DNA from: Rusavskia elegans
Lineage: Eukaryota > Ascomycota > Lecanoromycetes > Teloschistales > Teloschistaceae
Assembly: GCA_011316305.1 (NCBI GenBank)
Contig: SAUG01000045.1
Span: 1-64,000 of the forward strand
Direction: 5' to 3'
Length of the DNA stretch: 64,000 bases
Part shown: piece after piece, positions 1 through 12,100 of the stretch
Position numbering within the stretch: the stretch's first letter is position 1
Layout: each line of letters opens with the position of its first letter
Program-made: the position numbers and the translations under genes
The notes under the pieces: model-generated
The model's input: only the letters and a program-made list of their open reading frames with translations
What the model was told of the DNA's origin: nothing
The model's database searches: none

Positions 1-711
1 TCTTCGTTGATAGGATCCCATACGAGCTGCTCCCTTTGCCATATCAGCACCCTTACAGGCTTGTGGCTGCTCTTCTCAATAGCTTGCTCAATGAAAGGCT
101 TGTAGCTCATCGGCCCTTTGCCCCCCTCGATCCCACATGATGCTGTCAATACAACAACGGCCTTGGAAGCCTCTATCCTTTGAGCCAAGGAAGCTGGAGC
201 AAACCCTCCAAACACCACGGTATGGATTGCGCCAAGACGAGCGATGGCAAGGATGGCGAACAGAGCTGCTGGGATCATGGGCACTGGGCACGTTTAGTAT
301 TCCTCTCTCGCAGCGCTGAAGCTACCACACACTGTAGACCAGGACCACGTCGCCTTTTTTGACCCCTTCTTCTCGCAAGACAGCAGCCAAGGTCTCCACT
401 TCTTGCAGCAGCTGGGCATACGAGACTTTCTGCTTTCTCCCAGTGACGGGCGAATCCCAGATGATAGCAGTCGAACCGCCATTGCCCGCGAGCACGTGTC
501 TGTCAACGCAATTGAATGTGGTAGAAATCTGGCCACCAGGAAACCAAGTGTAGCTTGGATGCTGTACCCCACTGGCCAAGGACTTTGTGAAACGCTTCAA
601 TGTTCCAGAAGGCTTCTTGTGCCAGTGTAATTGTGTGGCTTGATGAGCCCAGAAGGAGTCGGGATCATCGAGGGAGTGCGATTGCACGTCATCTTGTGGA
701 TGGAGAGCCAT
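1..711 (-). CDS. Acetyl/propionyl-CoA synthetase-like AMP-binding enzyme, 5' part only
   Basis: Two exons are visible: 711..333 and 283..1, with a 49-nt intron at 332..284 (donor GTGTGT, acceptor CCCAG). The start ATG at 711 is the first in frame. The N-terminus has the ACS-type cover region (FWAHQATQLHWHKKP, WFPGGQ, NCVDRHV) and then the AMP-binding fold begins (VSYAQLLQEVETLAAVLR, GDVVLVYMPMIPAALFAILA, RLGAIHTVVFGGFAP). Splicing restores the VLVYMPM segment expected of this family, which supports the intron. Members ligate a short-chain acid to CoA through an acyl-adenylate using ATP; the HWHKKP and VVFGGF features resemble propionate-CoA ligase/ACSS3-like proteins more than the main cytosolic acetyl-CoA synthetase (inference). 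The rest of the gene, including the catalytic lysine, lies beyond the left edge. The chosen substrate is uncertain; family membership is secure. Confidence 0.9.
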
Positions 712-2890
712 GGTTCACATATCGGAGGTCTCTTGTCTCGATCAGCTGGCTCTTTCGCAGCCACGTTCCAAATGGTGAGACGTTCTGGTAAGGGAATACC
801 GTTTTGTGGCAACAGGAACCCTTTCTAGTCGATGATGAAACCGTTTATCTTCTCTTTATTAGGTATCTTGGTGTATGGTAGAGGTAGATGTGGTTGACAA
901 GTGGTGCCGATCATGAACTGGTGGTGCTGGAGTCTTCCCCGCAATCCGGCCAGGAGGACTCCAAGCTGGGTCTATATCTTGCCACATAGGTCACGAATGA
1001 GGACCATGGTGAGATTGATCAGGAACACTCGTCACGACGATCGAGTACCAAGTGATGTGGATCAGTGGCCCTGTCGTCGCCATTTGCCGTCACTTTTCCT
1101 GGTCCGATCTAATCTCCGAATTCAGCTCTCTCCGGCATTCTTAACTCCGCTGCTTGTCGTCCTGTGACCTTTCTCTTATGCAGGTGAGCATTAGGCCTGT
1201 CCCGAGAGCCTGGTGGACTGCTTTGCCCGAACGTGTCAAATCGTTTGGACGCTCGCTTACCTAGGTGCTTTAGGAGCAAAAGGCTGGTGTTGGTGGTGTG
1301 AGTGGATGTTTATCATCCCGAGCATCTCCCAAGCTCCTTGGAAACAATCCTCGAAATCACCAGAGCTGTCTGTTCAGGTGCTTGCGTCACTCACGGAGGA
1401 TGACAGTTCCCCCACGCTTTGCATCAGCACGGGTGTCTGCGCGAAGGGAACGCCTCGGGCCATCCGCAGTGTCCAAGGGAGCCGCTCTGACATCCTTCAG
1501 GAGTCAGGGCCGCTGCGGCACCCTATCTCAACGTGTCTTTACCAGCCGATTGTGTAACTCTCACAGGTTTGGTGATACATCCCACCGGTAAATCACATCC
1601 CCGAGAAAGGATCTTCAGAGGCTTGAAGCGACGACGAAGGCTTGCGGGATATAATTCTCGCAACAGCTTCTCTCCATCGCCAAATGTCGAAACCCTGTCA
1701 CGACAACGGATCGAGCAAACAAATATAGAGCGAAAATCGGATGAGGTATCGCATAGGCACGTTTTGGGCCAGTCGGCACTTTCTCCTGCAGGCAGCCTGT
1801 GCGCTTGCACAGCATTTGTCCGTTCGCGTGGACCAGAAACGAACAGCGAAGAAGCGATCCGTCCCGTCTTATGTTGTAATCACATGTGTGGTCGCTATGA
1901 CCTCAGTCAAAGGGTGACGGGATCTGTGTCTGACGTGGATTGAAGCGTCTAAGGCCTTATTTCCGCACACCTTGGTCACCGCTGTTTTCTGAATTTTGCG
2001 TAAGGCCGTAAGGACATTTTGAGGATGCCATGTGGTGACATGGATGCAGGTGTACGCTGCAGCCAGGTATTGACGCGTCACGAAGCTGCAAACGAGCAAC
2101 CCTATGGGTGACTGCATGTTGAGCTGACAGTTCTCGCATTATTGACTATAGGACGACTCAAGGTAACTGACGCTCGGAGAGAAAGCAGAGAGGGAAGGAA
2201 GGTCAAGCTGTCGTGACAGCAGCCAATCCAGAGTAGAGCTCCTCACAATTGGGCGGCGAGTGCGAAATAGATGCCTAGCTCGGAAGAAAAGTTGATGGTA
2301 GCATCGACGGAGCTGCTTTGTTTGTCTGCGGCTGCTGCTCCCACAGACCGCTAGTCAGAGCCATGATTGCGTGCGTGCCGCTCTCTTATGCTGAAGGAGC
2401 CATTGTTCATCTTGCCGCTGCAATTGCCTGCTCTTGTCCAGCAAAAAAGAAGCAGACATGGGAGGTGAGTGGTGGAGTAGTCGAGGGTTGAGGCAATTGC
2501 ATAAAATGACCCCAATGCCAGGGCCAACGGTAGCCGCAGTGACGGTGCTTATTTTGCAGCCCACACGCAGTAGCACCGGCAGCAGAGGTTCCCAATGGGC
2601 TTTGCTGCTCCCCATCCCCGGAAGAGGCCGTGGAGCTCGGTTGCGGCTCGAGAAGGACGACAGGTGCACGATCGATGCAGCAAGCAGCGAGGCGTGCAGT
2701 AGCCGGTAGCAGTGGATCGTGTCCCAGAGCTTAGACCCTGTCATGGGCATGGTTGCGAGCTGGAGGAAGGATTATTATTGTTCGAAGCCATCAGTAAAGC
2801 CGCTTCCTCCTTGCGCTTACGGGGCCTTTTGACGGATGGCCCTACAGCAAAATAACGTAGTGTGCCCCGCCTATTCCCAAGGCCACTGGG
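712..2890. other. Intergenic stretch, no supportable gene
   Basis: The open frames here are short, overlap on both strands and show no family motif or convincing splice partner. The first part is presumably the promoter of the acyl-CoA synthetase gene. I see nothing else that I can support. Confidence 0.5.
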
Positions 2891-4010
2891 CATTTATATT
2901 CATTAGACAATCGTATTATTATTTGGAGTGGGAAAAAAGCTCCTGCCTCAGCCTCCGATCCAAATCTTCTTCGGCTCACGTTTGGCGATTATTATTTCTC
3001 TCTTGAACGTGCGTCTCCTCCACCATCTCAGGCATCAACACCACTATCTAGATCGACTATCAAGCAAATAACAACAACCACGTAGCAGCCATCTCAGACC
3101 TCGGGCTGGTGCTTTGTTTGCTGGCAACGCACCCCCAATCATATCTCATTTCCATCCTGGGATCTGGCTCCGTGATTGCCCCCACATCGATATCTTTTAG
3201 CCACTCCACGTTGCCGCCTCTGCCAATCACTATCGATACCAGAAAGCGGAAGGGATCCAGACGGCGAACTCCACACGTGCGGATCGCGTGGAGCCACGGC
3301 CAGGGAACGAGACCAACCCGTCCAGAAGAGCTTGGACCAACTTTATCCCCCAAGCCCAAGGAACATCTGGAGAACCAAGGCTCATCCCCAACAAGGCTTA
3401 TGCTTCTCGGCGATCTCTCTACTTTCAGACTTCCACCTCGTGTCTTACATCACTCGTTGCCTCTTCGACCTTGGCTCGCTACTGCTGCTGTTTAAAGGTT
3501 CCTCACCCTTGGGATTCGCCTGTGAACTCCTACTCCTCGACAGCTGTGAAGCTCGCATGAGATCGCTCCCTAGAACCATTTGATTGGCCGATCCTGAATG
3601 AAGACGAGAGTGAAGTAGTGCTCTTGACGAAGGAGAATTCTCATGCCCGCTATCGCCTGATCAGAATTATCCTATCGGACTTGTGGCCAGGGACCGCAAG
3701 ATTTCGCCGCCTTACTCTCGCTCACTCTTAATCCTGAGTGGACTGATTGCTTCGGAACCGAAAGTCACGAGCTCTCGATTACTATTCCCCTCCGACGTTG
3801 CTCGATCACCAGTCCCAGGCAGCTTGCCGCACCAGGGCATCATCTATCTCCGTTTCGTTGCGAGACTGTGGCAAAGTTTTCTGGATTCTTAGGCACGGCG
3901 GACATCCCCACAGACTCTGACCTTCTCCATACACAGCCTGTTCTTTGCTCTTCCGCACCTTCATTGCTTCGAATAAGTCAAGATACTCTGCAAAGGCGCT
4001 TTTGCTCAAG
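2891..4010 (+). promoter_or_regulatory. Promoter and long pyrimidine-rich leader region of the ras gene
   Basis: CT-rich tracts with many short upstream open frames precede the ras start. Such tracts are common around fungal transcription start sites. No defined operator can be named; the extent of the transcribed leader is inference. Confidence 0.35.
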
Positions 4011-4786
4011 ATGGCCGGCAAGATGACTCTTTACAAGCTGGTGGTACTGGGGGATGGAGGTGTAGGGAAGACAGCACTGACAATTCAGGTAAGTGCATCT
4101 GCTCATGGGTGTCGTGCACCAACTGATCACAACTGCAGCTTTGTCTGAATCACTTCGTCGAAACCTACGATCCTACCATTGAGGATTCTTATCGGAAGCA
4201 GGTCGTCATCGATGGCCAGTCCTGTATGCTGGAGGTCCTAGACACGGCCGGTCAAGAGGAATACACAGCACTCCGCGATCAATGGATACGGGATGGAGAA
4301 GGTTTCGTACTCGTTTACAGCATCACTTCAAGGGCATCGTTTTCCCGAATACGCAAGTTCCACAGTCAAATCCAAAGGGTCAAAGATTCATCAAGCGCCG
4401 GCTCACCAACAGCCTCATACCTCTCCCCACCAATCACAGCCGCGCCTGGTGGTGGTCAAGCGCCAGTCATGCTCGTTGGAAACAAGAGTGATCGGGTCAC
4501 GGAAAGAGAGGTGTCCACGCAAGAAGGAAGCGCGTTGGCAAAGGAGATGGGTTGTGATTTCGTTGAAGCCTCCGCGAAGAACTGCATCAATGTGGAGAAG
4601 GCCTTTTACGAGGTTGTCAGATCCCTGAGGCGGCAGAGACAAGATCAAACCCCCTTGGGACGGAAGGGAACCATGCGAGAAGGCAGCAGCGGCGCCAGAG
4701 CCATGGATCACAAACCACGTCGATCGCATCGTCCGCGCGAACGAGAAGACGGGAAACGCCACGGTCTCAAGTGCAATATCCTGTGA
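4011..4786 (+). CDS. rasB: RasB/Ras-2-type small GTPase
   Basis: Exons are 4011..4088 and 4139..4786, with a 50-nt intron (GTAAGT...CTGCAG), giving 241 residues. All G-box motifs are visible: P-loop GDGGVGKT at residues 14-21, effector loop YDPTIEDSY at 36-44, DTAGQEEY at 61-68, NKSD at about 141 and EASAKN after it. The protein ends in a basic tail and a CNIL CAAX box, so it should be prenylated and membrane-bound; the final Leu favours geranylgeranylation (known rule, not tested). Compared with canonical Ras it has an extra Ser/Pro/Gly-rich loop of about 20 residues between switch II and NKSD, and Asp in the P-loop where Ras has Ala11. This layout fits fungal Ras2/RasB rather than the classical RasA. 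The role, growth and morphogenesis signalling, is taken from the family. The start is the first ATG, with a second Met four codons on. Confidence 0.93.
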
Positions 4787-6088
4787 GTAGCTATCGGCTC
4801 TGGTCGTCTCGGACCGCCTACGCCTGTGAACCCTACCGAGAAAGCTCCCTGCTGAGAAAGCTCCCCTCCCTTGCCCACCACACCAGAACATCCTGTACAT
4901 ATACTCCGACCAAAACACCCACACCGACGATGAACGACCAAAGACCCACACATCTGGCTCTATCAGCACGGAGCATCTCCCCGTCCTATGTCGGCCTCAT
5001 CCGAATCATTCAGTCCACAGCTTTGGTACTCCCCGTTGGAGCACCCAACTGCCAAACATCTGGACTTCCTCACTTCACACCATATTTACACCTTGCTCCG
5101 CTTCATTTCCAAACACCCTGCACATACCTAAAGGACTATTACTTGACGATCGGCGCAATTTACAAGGACATATTTGACCACCATAGGCGTCATTGGAGGG
5201 CCATCATACCGGGAAACCCGGATAGACATGATATGCAATGGGGATATTAGCAATCGAGCAAAGAAAGCGCATGTCGATACCAAAACTGGGTGGCTATATT
5301 CAGTGTTCTTTTTTTTTTTCCTCCTCTCGAGAGGGAAGGTTGTAGGACGCAATAAAGTTCGTCCGTTTTCTAGGGATGGCGATCATAATTTTGCAATGGG
5401 ATCATGATGTTTGGCTAGATACCCTCGGGATTATTCGAATGATAGGAATGTTTTTTTTGACAATGGAATGCTTTCATTCTGTTTGCGTGTAGCTTGGATT
5501 TTGCCGCCGCGAACGAATTGAGGTTTTGAAGTGGAGTATATGTGTGTACTCACCCTGCCCAAATACCCCGAAGGATATGTATAGCTCCGGAACTCTCTCC
5601 CCAGAATGTGTAGTTATTAGTAGGGAAGCTATATAGGTGCCCACATCGATGGAGTAGATGGAGTGGTATAGCAAAAGACAGACAAGAGAGTTTCAAATGT
5701 CTACAAATAATGATATCTTTCCAGATTCTTTCTACTCAGCCTTTTGTGTGTCCCTCCCTCCACCTTCGCAATACTTAAAAACTTATCGGTGAGATGGGTT
5801 TGTATGAGCTGGTGCAATCGATTTGAAGAGAAAACATCACTGAGGTCGGGGCATAGAATCGAAGAGAAGGGATTAAAAGTATTTGAATAATGAAGTCGAA
5901 TAGAAATATTTGTTGCTTGTTGATCGTAGAATTTCCTCTTTTGCAAGGGACTTTTGACCCCAGCGAGTGACAATAGAACGGAAAGCACGATCACAGATTC
6001 TCTGACCGATGACGACAATTACCCCCCTTGTTTTTCCCCTCGCCTAAACACCTAGACCACGACATAGGCACCTGTGACCAAACCCTAC
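4787..6088. other. Convergent 3' region between ras and the dehalogenase gene
   Basis: The two genes face each other here. The stretch is AT-richer with a T run near 5310 and no credible coding frame. It is presumably 3' UTRs and terminators, but no single signal stands out. Confidence 0.4.
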
Positions 6089-7078
6089 CTACGCCTTGAT
6101 CTGATCGGCAATCCCACCCCACCCCCTCCCTCCCAAATATCCATTCCCCACCGCAAACCTGCCTCGAACCTCCGCGAGCCCCCCCAAACTCATCTTCTGG
6201 TCCTCCAACCCAATCCACATATCGACCCAGCCTTCCCTCCTCGCCGCCATCACTTCCTCCACACCCCAATCCTCCTCGTCCACCCGCTCCACATAAATCG
6301 TCTGATACCCACAATCCCTTGCCGCTTTCAGATCGCCCAGATGCGCAGCCACCAACGCACATTGATCGTTCCGAAGCCCCAGATGCTCGGCCGCGCCATT
6401 GTACACGAGCGGCGAGGGCTTGTACGCGCCAAAGTGCTCGGAGGACAGCGTCCGGGAAAAGGGCAGGTCGGCGTGCGCGGCCAAGTCCCGGAGCAGGGCC
6501 ACGTTGCCGTTGGATAAGGTGCACAGGATGAATGATTTCGACAGGTCGTGCAGTGCTGGGGATGTGTCGACCCAGGGGTCAATGAAATGCCAGATTTGGG
6601 CGATGGCGTGCAGTTGGTCGGCGGACCAGAGGCCGGTGAGGTTGTGGTCGGCGAGGAGGCGGACGAGGGAGTCGTGGTGGTGCTGGTCGACGGTTTTAAA
6701 GGCGTGCTTCTGGAATCTTTTGTTCGAGGAGGAGGATGTTTGGGAGGCGGTGAAGGTTTTGTAGGTGTCGCGCCATTCTTGGGCGAAGTCGGGCCAGGAG
6801 ATGGTGGAGGCGAAGAGGCGGACGGATGTTGGGACGGAGGCGGAGGGGGAGTTGAGGGCGAGGGCGGCTTGGGTGGAGAGGGTGTGGGTGACGGTGGTAC
6901 GCCAGTCTACAAGCGTACCGAAGACCTGTTGATGGTGTTAGTAGTTGGATTGAGGAAGTGTTTCGAAACAAAAGGGGGATAAGCGTCGGATGCTGCATGG
7001 TGTTGCAGTAGCTGGTTCGGGCTCGGTGCAAAAACTTACGTCGAATAAAAGTGCCTTGGGGGGGTTGATGGTGCTCAT
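6089..7078 (-). CDS. HAD-superfamily hydrolase, haloacid dehalogenase type II
   Basis: Exons are 7078..7040 and 6925..6089, joined over a 114-nt intron (GTAAGT, branch CTACTAAC, acceptor CAACAG), giving 291 residues. Motif I is KALLFD-VFGTLVDWR with nucleophile Asp13; motif II is LSNGN; motif III Lys lies in GAYKPSPLVY; motif IV is the VAAHLGDLKAARDCG segment typical of L-2-haloacid dehalogenases. The helical cap lies between motifs I and II. Length is slightly above the 220-280 usual in the family because of the N-terminal and C-terminal ends. The enzyme should hydrolyse a small 2-halo-acid or a related substrate via an aspartyl ester, though many fungal members have unknown substrates. The long second exon has no ATG near its 5' end, so the 13-codon first exon supplies the start. 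The intron falls directly after the catalytic Asp codon. Confidence 0.9.
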
Positions 7079-9102
7079 GGTGCTTGGCTCCGGAAGTCGC
7101 AGGTCGAGCGATTGAGCAGAATGTAGCCGTTATTATTCATTTTGCAGGACGAAGTAGAGGTTGGCTCCTTCGCATTCAGGGGCGCGTTGACGGTGGTGGC
7201 TGGCTCTTGGATGGCGGCCATCTCGATGGTCGAGTGCAACAAGCGGAAGAATAGTGATGTCAATTCCAAGGTCCCGAGTCCGGCGGAGGCCCTATGATGG
7301 CTGCCCTGTTCGTAGGCACTTGTTGAAGATCTTGCATATTGTTCCAACGATACAGGACCACCACACCACCGACCCCGCAATCGCCCAAGCGTCGGGAGGA
7401 GGACGAGCGTTTGGGCCTCTCCTAGGAGGCTTGTTCGAAGCTGAAAGAGGCCTAGATGGTGGTTGAAGGGGGTGGTTCAGATCGGAAGGGCCCCGTTATA
7501 GGAAAGACGTTGGACGTCAAGGTGAATACAGTTGAGATCGACGGCACAGATACTGGGTTGGGCATGGCTGAGGATGGATTCGATTCGCCGTGCTTGCTCC
7601 GTGCTGCAAGCTAAATTATGGGGGATGGACCGTGCATTGCAGCCGAGAGGGATGCATTAAGGTCTGACTGAAGTGCAGTCCACTGGGTGGAACCTGATGA
7701 CGGCACACCCTCGTCTCCGGTGGGAACGTCGGAATTTCTCCATTCGGGAGCTGCAGGGTAGCACACGATGCGGTTAACCGTACGCTATGGTATCGTCGGA
7801 TCCGTGGATGTGAGACCGCCGAGTTGTCACACACGCTCACCGGTGTTTTCGTCGGATGTGTGTTATGACGATAGCCACGCGTCGAGAAACTCTGCTTCAT
7901 TCCGGTGTGGATCTCTGCGCAATGCGGAAGGAGGAGTGGTACCTTAGTACCTTATTAGTGTAGCCATGGCGGATGGTGAAACGATCACCGCTGACTAAGA
8001 CACTGGGCCCTGAAAGAGAAAGAGGAATTCAATAATACCTTGATAATTATTAATTACCGCGACGGAATTGTAAACCCTCGAGGTAATAATCAGCACATGG
8101 ATTTCAAATCCACAGGAGTCATATCTAATCGTGCCATTTGATGCGATCCAGGATCTGGCGCCCGTGTCATCTCCCAGACAGGGCGTGATTTGCTGATGTG
8201 GTGTCACCTTGCAGCCGATATTGAGCCATTCAAGCCCATTCCCAACAGCCCAACAGCCCCCCCGTCCTAAGCTCCCCTGCCCATTGAAGGATTGGAAATA
8301 GTAAACTCTCTCACTACTACCAACACAGCGCTCTAAGTCTGGGGGGAATTGACCTGCTCTCTTCCGGTTGGGTACACCATGCCGTCCATCAGCAAGCCCT
8401 GGATCGTTTCAGAGTCCGAGCGCCCTCTCTCGTGAGACTCGCCACCTCAGCTTCACAATCGTCCCCGCGGCCTGAAGCTGCCCAATGCAACCTCAATTGG
8501 CTCCTGTCGTTGTTGTCTCTCTGGCCGGCGCTCCGTCGTGCCGATGAGTACCTCTGCCCGAGGGTGTGCTCCACCTGCTGCATTGTTTTCAAGTTGTTCT
8601 TTGACCAGGGCACTTTCTCCTTTTTCTTGACATTACTGGTAATCGCGCTTTCTACGGCCAATTGCCCCTCATATCACTGACAACCGATTTAGTATTCTTC
8701 TACCGAGACCTTCTTCTCGTGTCTGCGACACTGTACCCTCTTTTGATCAACTGACAAGCGGCCACACGTAACCCGTGTCACACGTATCATATTGGAGTAA
8801 CCCTAGCTTCGATATCGATCTATACGAGCCGACCAACTCTGTCCCTTACCTCTTCCTAAGTCAAGCAGTGAAATCAGCGCTGGGGTCAATTGTCTCACGC
8901 CCTCAACGCGCGGGCAGCCCGGTACCGTACAGGAACCACAGGCTGGATCGACTGCGGCTACACATCCGATCTACCGAACAACACCACACTCTACAGCAGC
9001 AAGACACGTTTGCTTCTTGATGAGATTACCCTACACCACCTGCCGGTACCTCATGTTGACGACCCTGTGGTGAGAGATCAGAGTGAGGCACCCATCCTTG
9101 CA
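7079..9102. other. Divergent intergenic region, shared upstream region of the dehalogenase and apsA-like genes
   Basis: Both flanking genes are transcribed away from this 2-kb stretch. It has short frames only. A frame reads upstream of the apsA-like ATG from a TTG at 8890, but this first exon part lacks any ATG and is read as leader. Confidence 0.4.
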
Positions 9103-12100
9103 ATGGCTCCGGATAATGGTCATCAATTCGCAAGCAAACCATTCTCTTTGTCGACGAATCCCCCCTTTCCAACATTTTCGACAGCCTCACGAGCCGATCA
9201 AAGGCAGTCGTCAAGGCTTGGCTGGTACTCTCCATTTCCTTCAACGTCTTCGTCACAGCTCCATACTCGCAACGATTCGTACGGTCATGCAAGAGGCGAC
9301 TCTAAAGATAACGGTAGCGAGGATAAAGCGTCAGCTATGGATGCAAAACGTTTTACACCCAATCTGCATGCGTCTCTCGTATCCGAAATATTGTCGCTGA
9401 GAAGGGAGATTGAGGGCAAGAACAATGCTCTGGCAAGTCTGGAGGACAGTCTGCAAAGCTCCAAGCTTGAGAATGCGCAATTGACGGCAACTGTCACCAG
9501 CCAAGAACGGGAGATACAGTCAGCAAAGAAACAGATGCAGCTCCTGGAAAGTGGGACGTTGTCGGCATTGGGCGACATAGCCAAAGAAAGAGACGATGCA
9601 GTCGGTAGCTTGGCGGATGCTCGGAAGCGTCTGGAGGCATCGAAGAGCAGTGTCCGTGGGTTCGAGGAGGATGCTCGGCGGAATCAAGCATTGTGGGAGC
9701 AAGACAAGCAGAATTGGGACAACGAGAAGCGTAATATCGAGCGCAAAGTCCATGTCGCTGAGGGCCGCCTCAAAACCATGGTCAACGAAGTCGCTGCCGC
9801 TCAGAACAGCAGCCAGCTTGCATCAGTGTGTGGTAGCGAACAGGAGGAGGGAGCTGGAGAGACATGGTTTTCGAACTGGAGCGACATCATCAGCACTCGG
9901 TCGAGTAGTGTCAGGGGTCGGTACCATCTCAGTGAACTCAGCAACAACACCTATGACACGAACGAACTGGCCAATCTCAGGAACTCTACTTTGACTGCCC
10001 GTGCAAGTCTAATTATGACTGAGCCAAACAGTTTGAGTTTGGCCGAAGAGCTCAACTTCGACGAAGCACTCGAGGGTCCTTCTGGAGATCATGAGATGGA
10101 GAGGGAAATCTTTTCACCAGATGCATTGCCGGAAGAGAACCTGTTCAAAGCTCGCAGGCTGTCGATTCAGAGTCCAGACTGCAAAGCTCGCAGGATCTTG
10201 GGCCTTTCTACAGATTCAGCGGAACAAGCGCTGTGCGAAGAACCGTCAGTTGAGCAGCCTTTGGAACTTCAGTCTCTGCAGACAAGCATGAAACCACTTC
10301 GGACGCGGCGGGACATGGCAACGCAGTATAGCCCCCCGGCTTCACCGAAGACTGCAGCTCAGGAGCCGGCAGCAACATCGGAGAAGGACCTGTACAGATT
10401 CGCAAACACGGAAAACACAGCAAACCAACGGCGAAAACGAGTTTCTGTCGTAGCAGCACCGCATGACTCGTTTCCTCCCAGGTCTGAGCAATCCGCCAAT
10501 TGGTCAACAGCATCTGCAGCCTGCCAGACAATGCCGCAGGCCGCAAGTCCTCCGCTGAATCTGGAGCCCATGTTCCCGGATCCAGGGTCGATACTAGCTT
10601 CAGAGATGATTTCGTGTTCGACTCAAACAGACGATGCCAGCCAAGTGGCAGACGTTCCTGCAAGTGTCCGGGATCCATCCTCCTCCACCGCAATCCCTGT
10701 CATTGCAATCCATCCTCCCGGATCAAGGCCTGGTTCTTCTAACAACGCTGTGATGCTACCGCCGCAGACGAAGAACGCTGCTTGTCAAACCGAACCTGCA
10801 TTAATGCCTGATGTTAAATCTATCGCGGTCCAGACGGAAGGCATACGTGTCGATAAACGGCCCCTGCAGATACCGCCCCGGCTGATGTCGGGAACCGCTG
10901 CATCTAAGCCACAATCCCATTCCGACCAACCCTCTCGCAGAACCGTACCCAAGGTACCAAAAGCTGGGTTGAGGAATCATCCTCCCACTGAGCCTCCACG
11001 AAATTTACGAACACGTAGCAAGCCACCGAATATCCAGACAGCTGGTCCACATGTAGCACAGTATTCCGATCCGTCAGGAAACAGTGAGCAATTGTCGAGG
11101 GTCTCACCAACCCAAATGGACGATTTCTTTGCAGGATTCAGCGATCGGGAGGGCCGCGACATGGACATAGACTTGAGTGATGATGACGATGACTACGCCA
11201 ATGTTATCCCAATCCGCAAGACGCTGTCAAAGGTGAAGAACTCATGGACACTGGTACCGAATTCCATGCATGCGAGTCTGGGTCCTCGACCACTTGGTCG
11301 GCCTATATCAGATATCCAAGAAATTGACGACACGTTGGTTGTCAGCCATATTGATACACAAGCAGGTCGCGATGGAGAAGTGCCGGCCCCAGCAGCTGGT
11401 CAGCAGAGCAAAGAAGAAGGGTGGGCCCTCCCGATTGATTCGTCTCAAAAGTCCGAGATCCGCAAGGCTGCATTGACCTCAATCGGAGCTTTGGCACACC
11501 TTCGTCAGCGGAGTCCCAGTGAGCCTGGCCCCAACACTGGATCATCCACTGTGCCACCGCCATTCCCAGTGCCAACAAGGTCCAGCTCTCGTAAGATCCC
11601 CATCGGCTCCAGCGACGGTAATGGAAGTCCTTCGCCACACACCACATCGTTCATTGCCGGCATTCGGAATCGGAACCAGGCGAGAGCAGGCTCAAGAAAC
11701 CCATTGCGGAAAGTCCGATCTGCTGCTGCAGTGCCTAAACTCGCCTGCACCTCAAGCAAACAGGACGAGACGGAGGGAGAATCATCCGTCTTACCCTCAC
11801 CCACGTCTACCTCATTCCACCGACCTCGGGTACCTCGAACGCTTCAGGCCGGCAGTACGCTGCAGCAACCCAGCGCTTTGTCACAAGCACTGAGCCAAGA
11901 TGCTTCGCCGTCGACCTCTAACGCAGCTGGAGGGGCCGTTGAGTCGCCAAGCCAGACGACGAGTGTAGTCGACGCGATTGCTCAAACGATGGTGGGTGAA
12001 TGGTTGTGGAAGTATGTTCGCAAGAGAAAGTCCTTTGGCATGGTCGAGTCGGCGCAGGTGGAGTTTGAGGAAGGGCGTCGCAACAATGAGAACGGCAGCG

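Noticed and set aside
1884..1943. MCGRYDL reading, like the start of a SRAP/HMCES protein
   Set aside because: The match stops after seven residues, the frame ends at 1943 and no other SRAP block follows in any forward frame nearby.
8890..9102. 71-codon extension upstream of the apsA-like start
   Set aside because: It opens only from TTG and has no ATG; read as leader.
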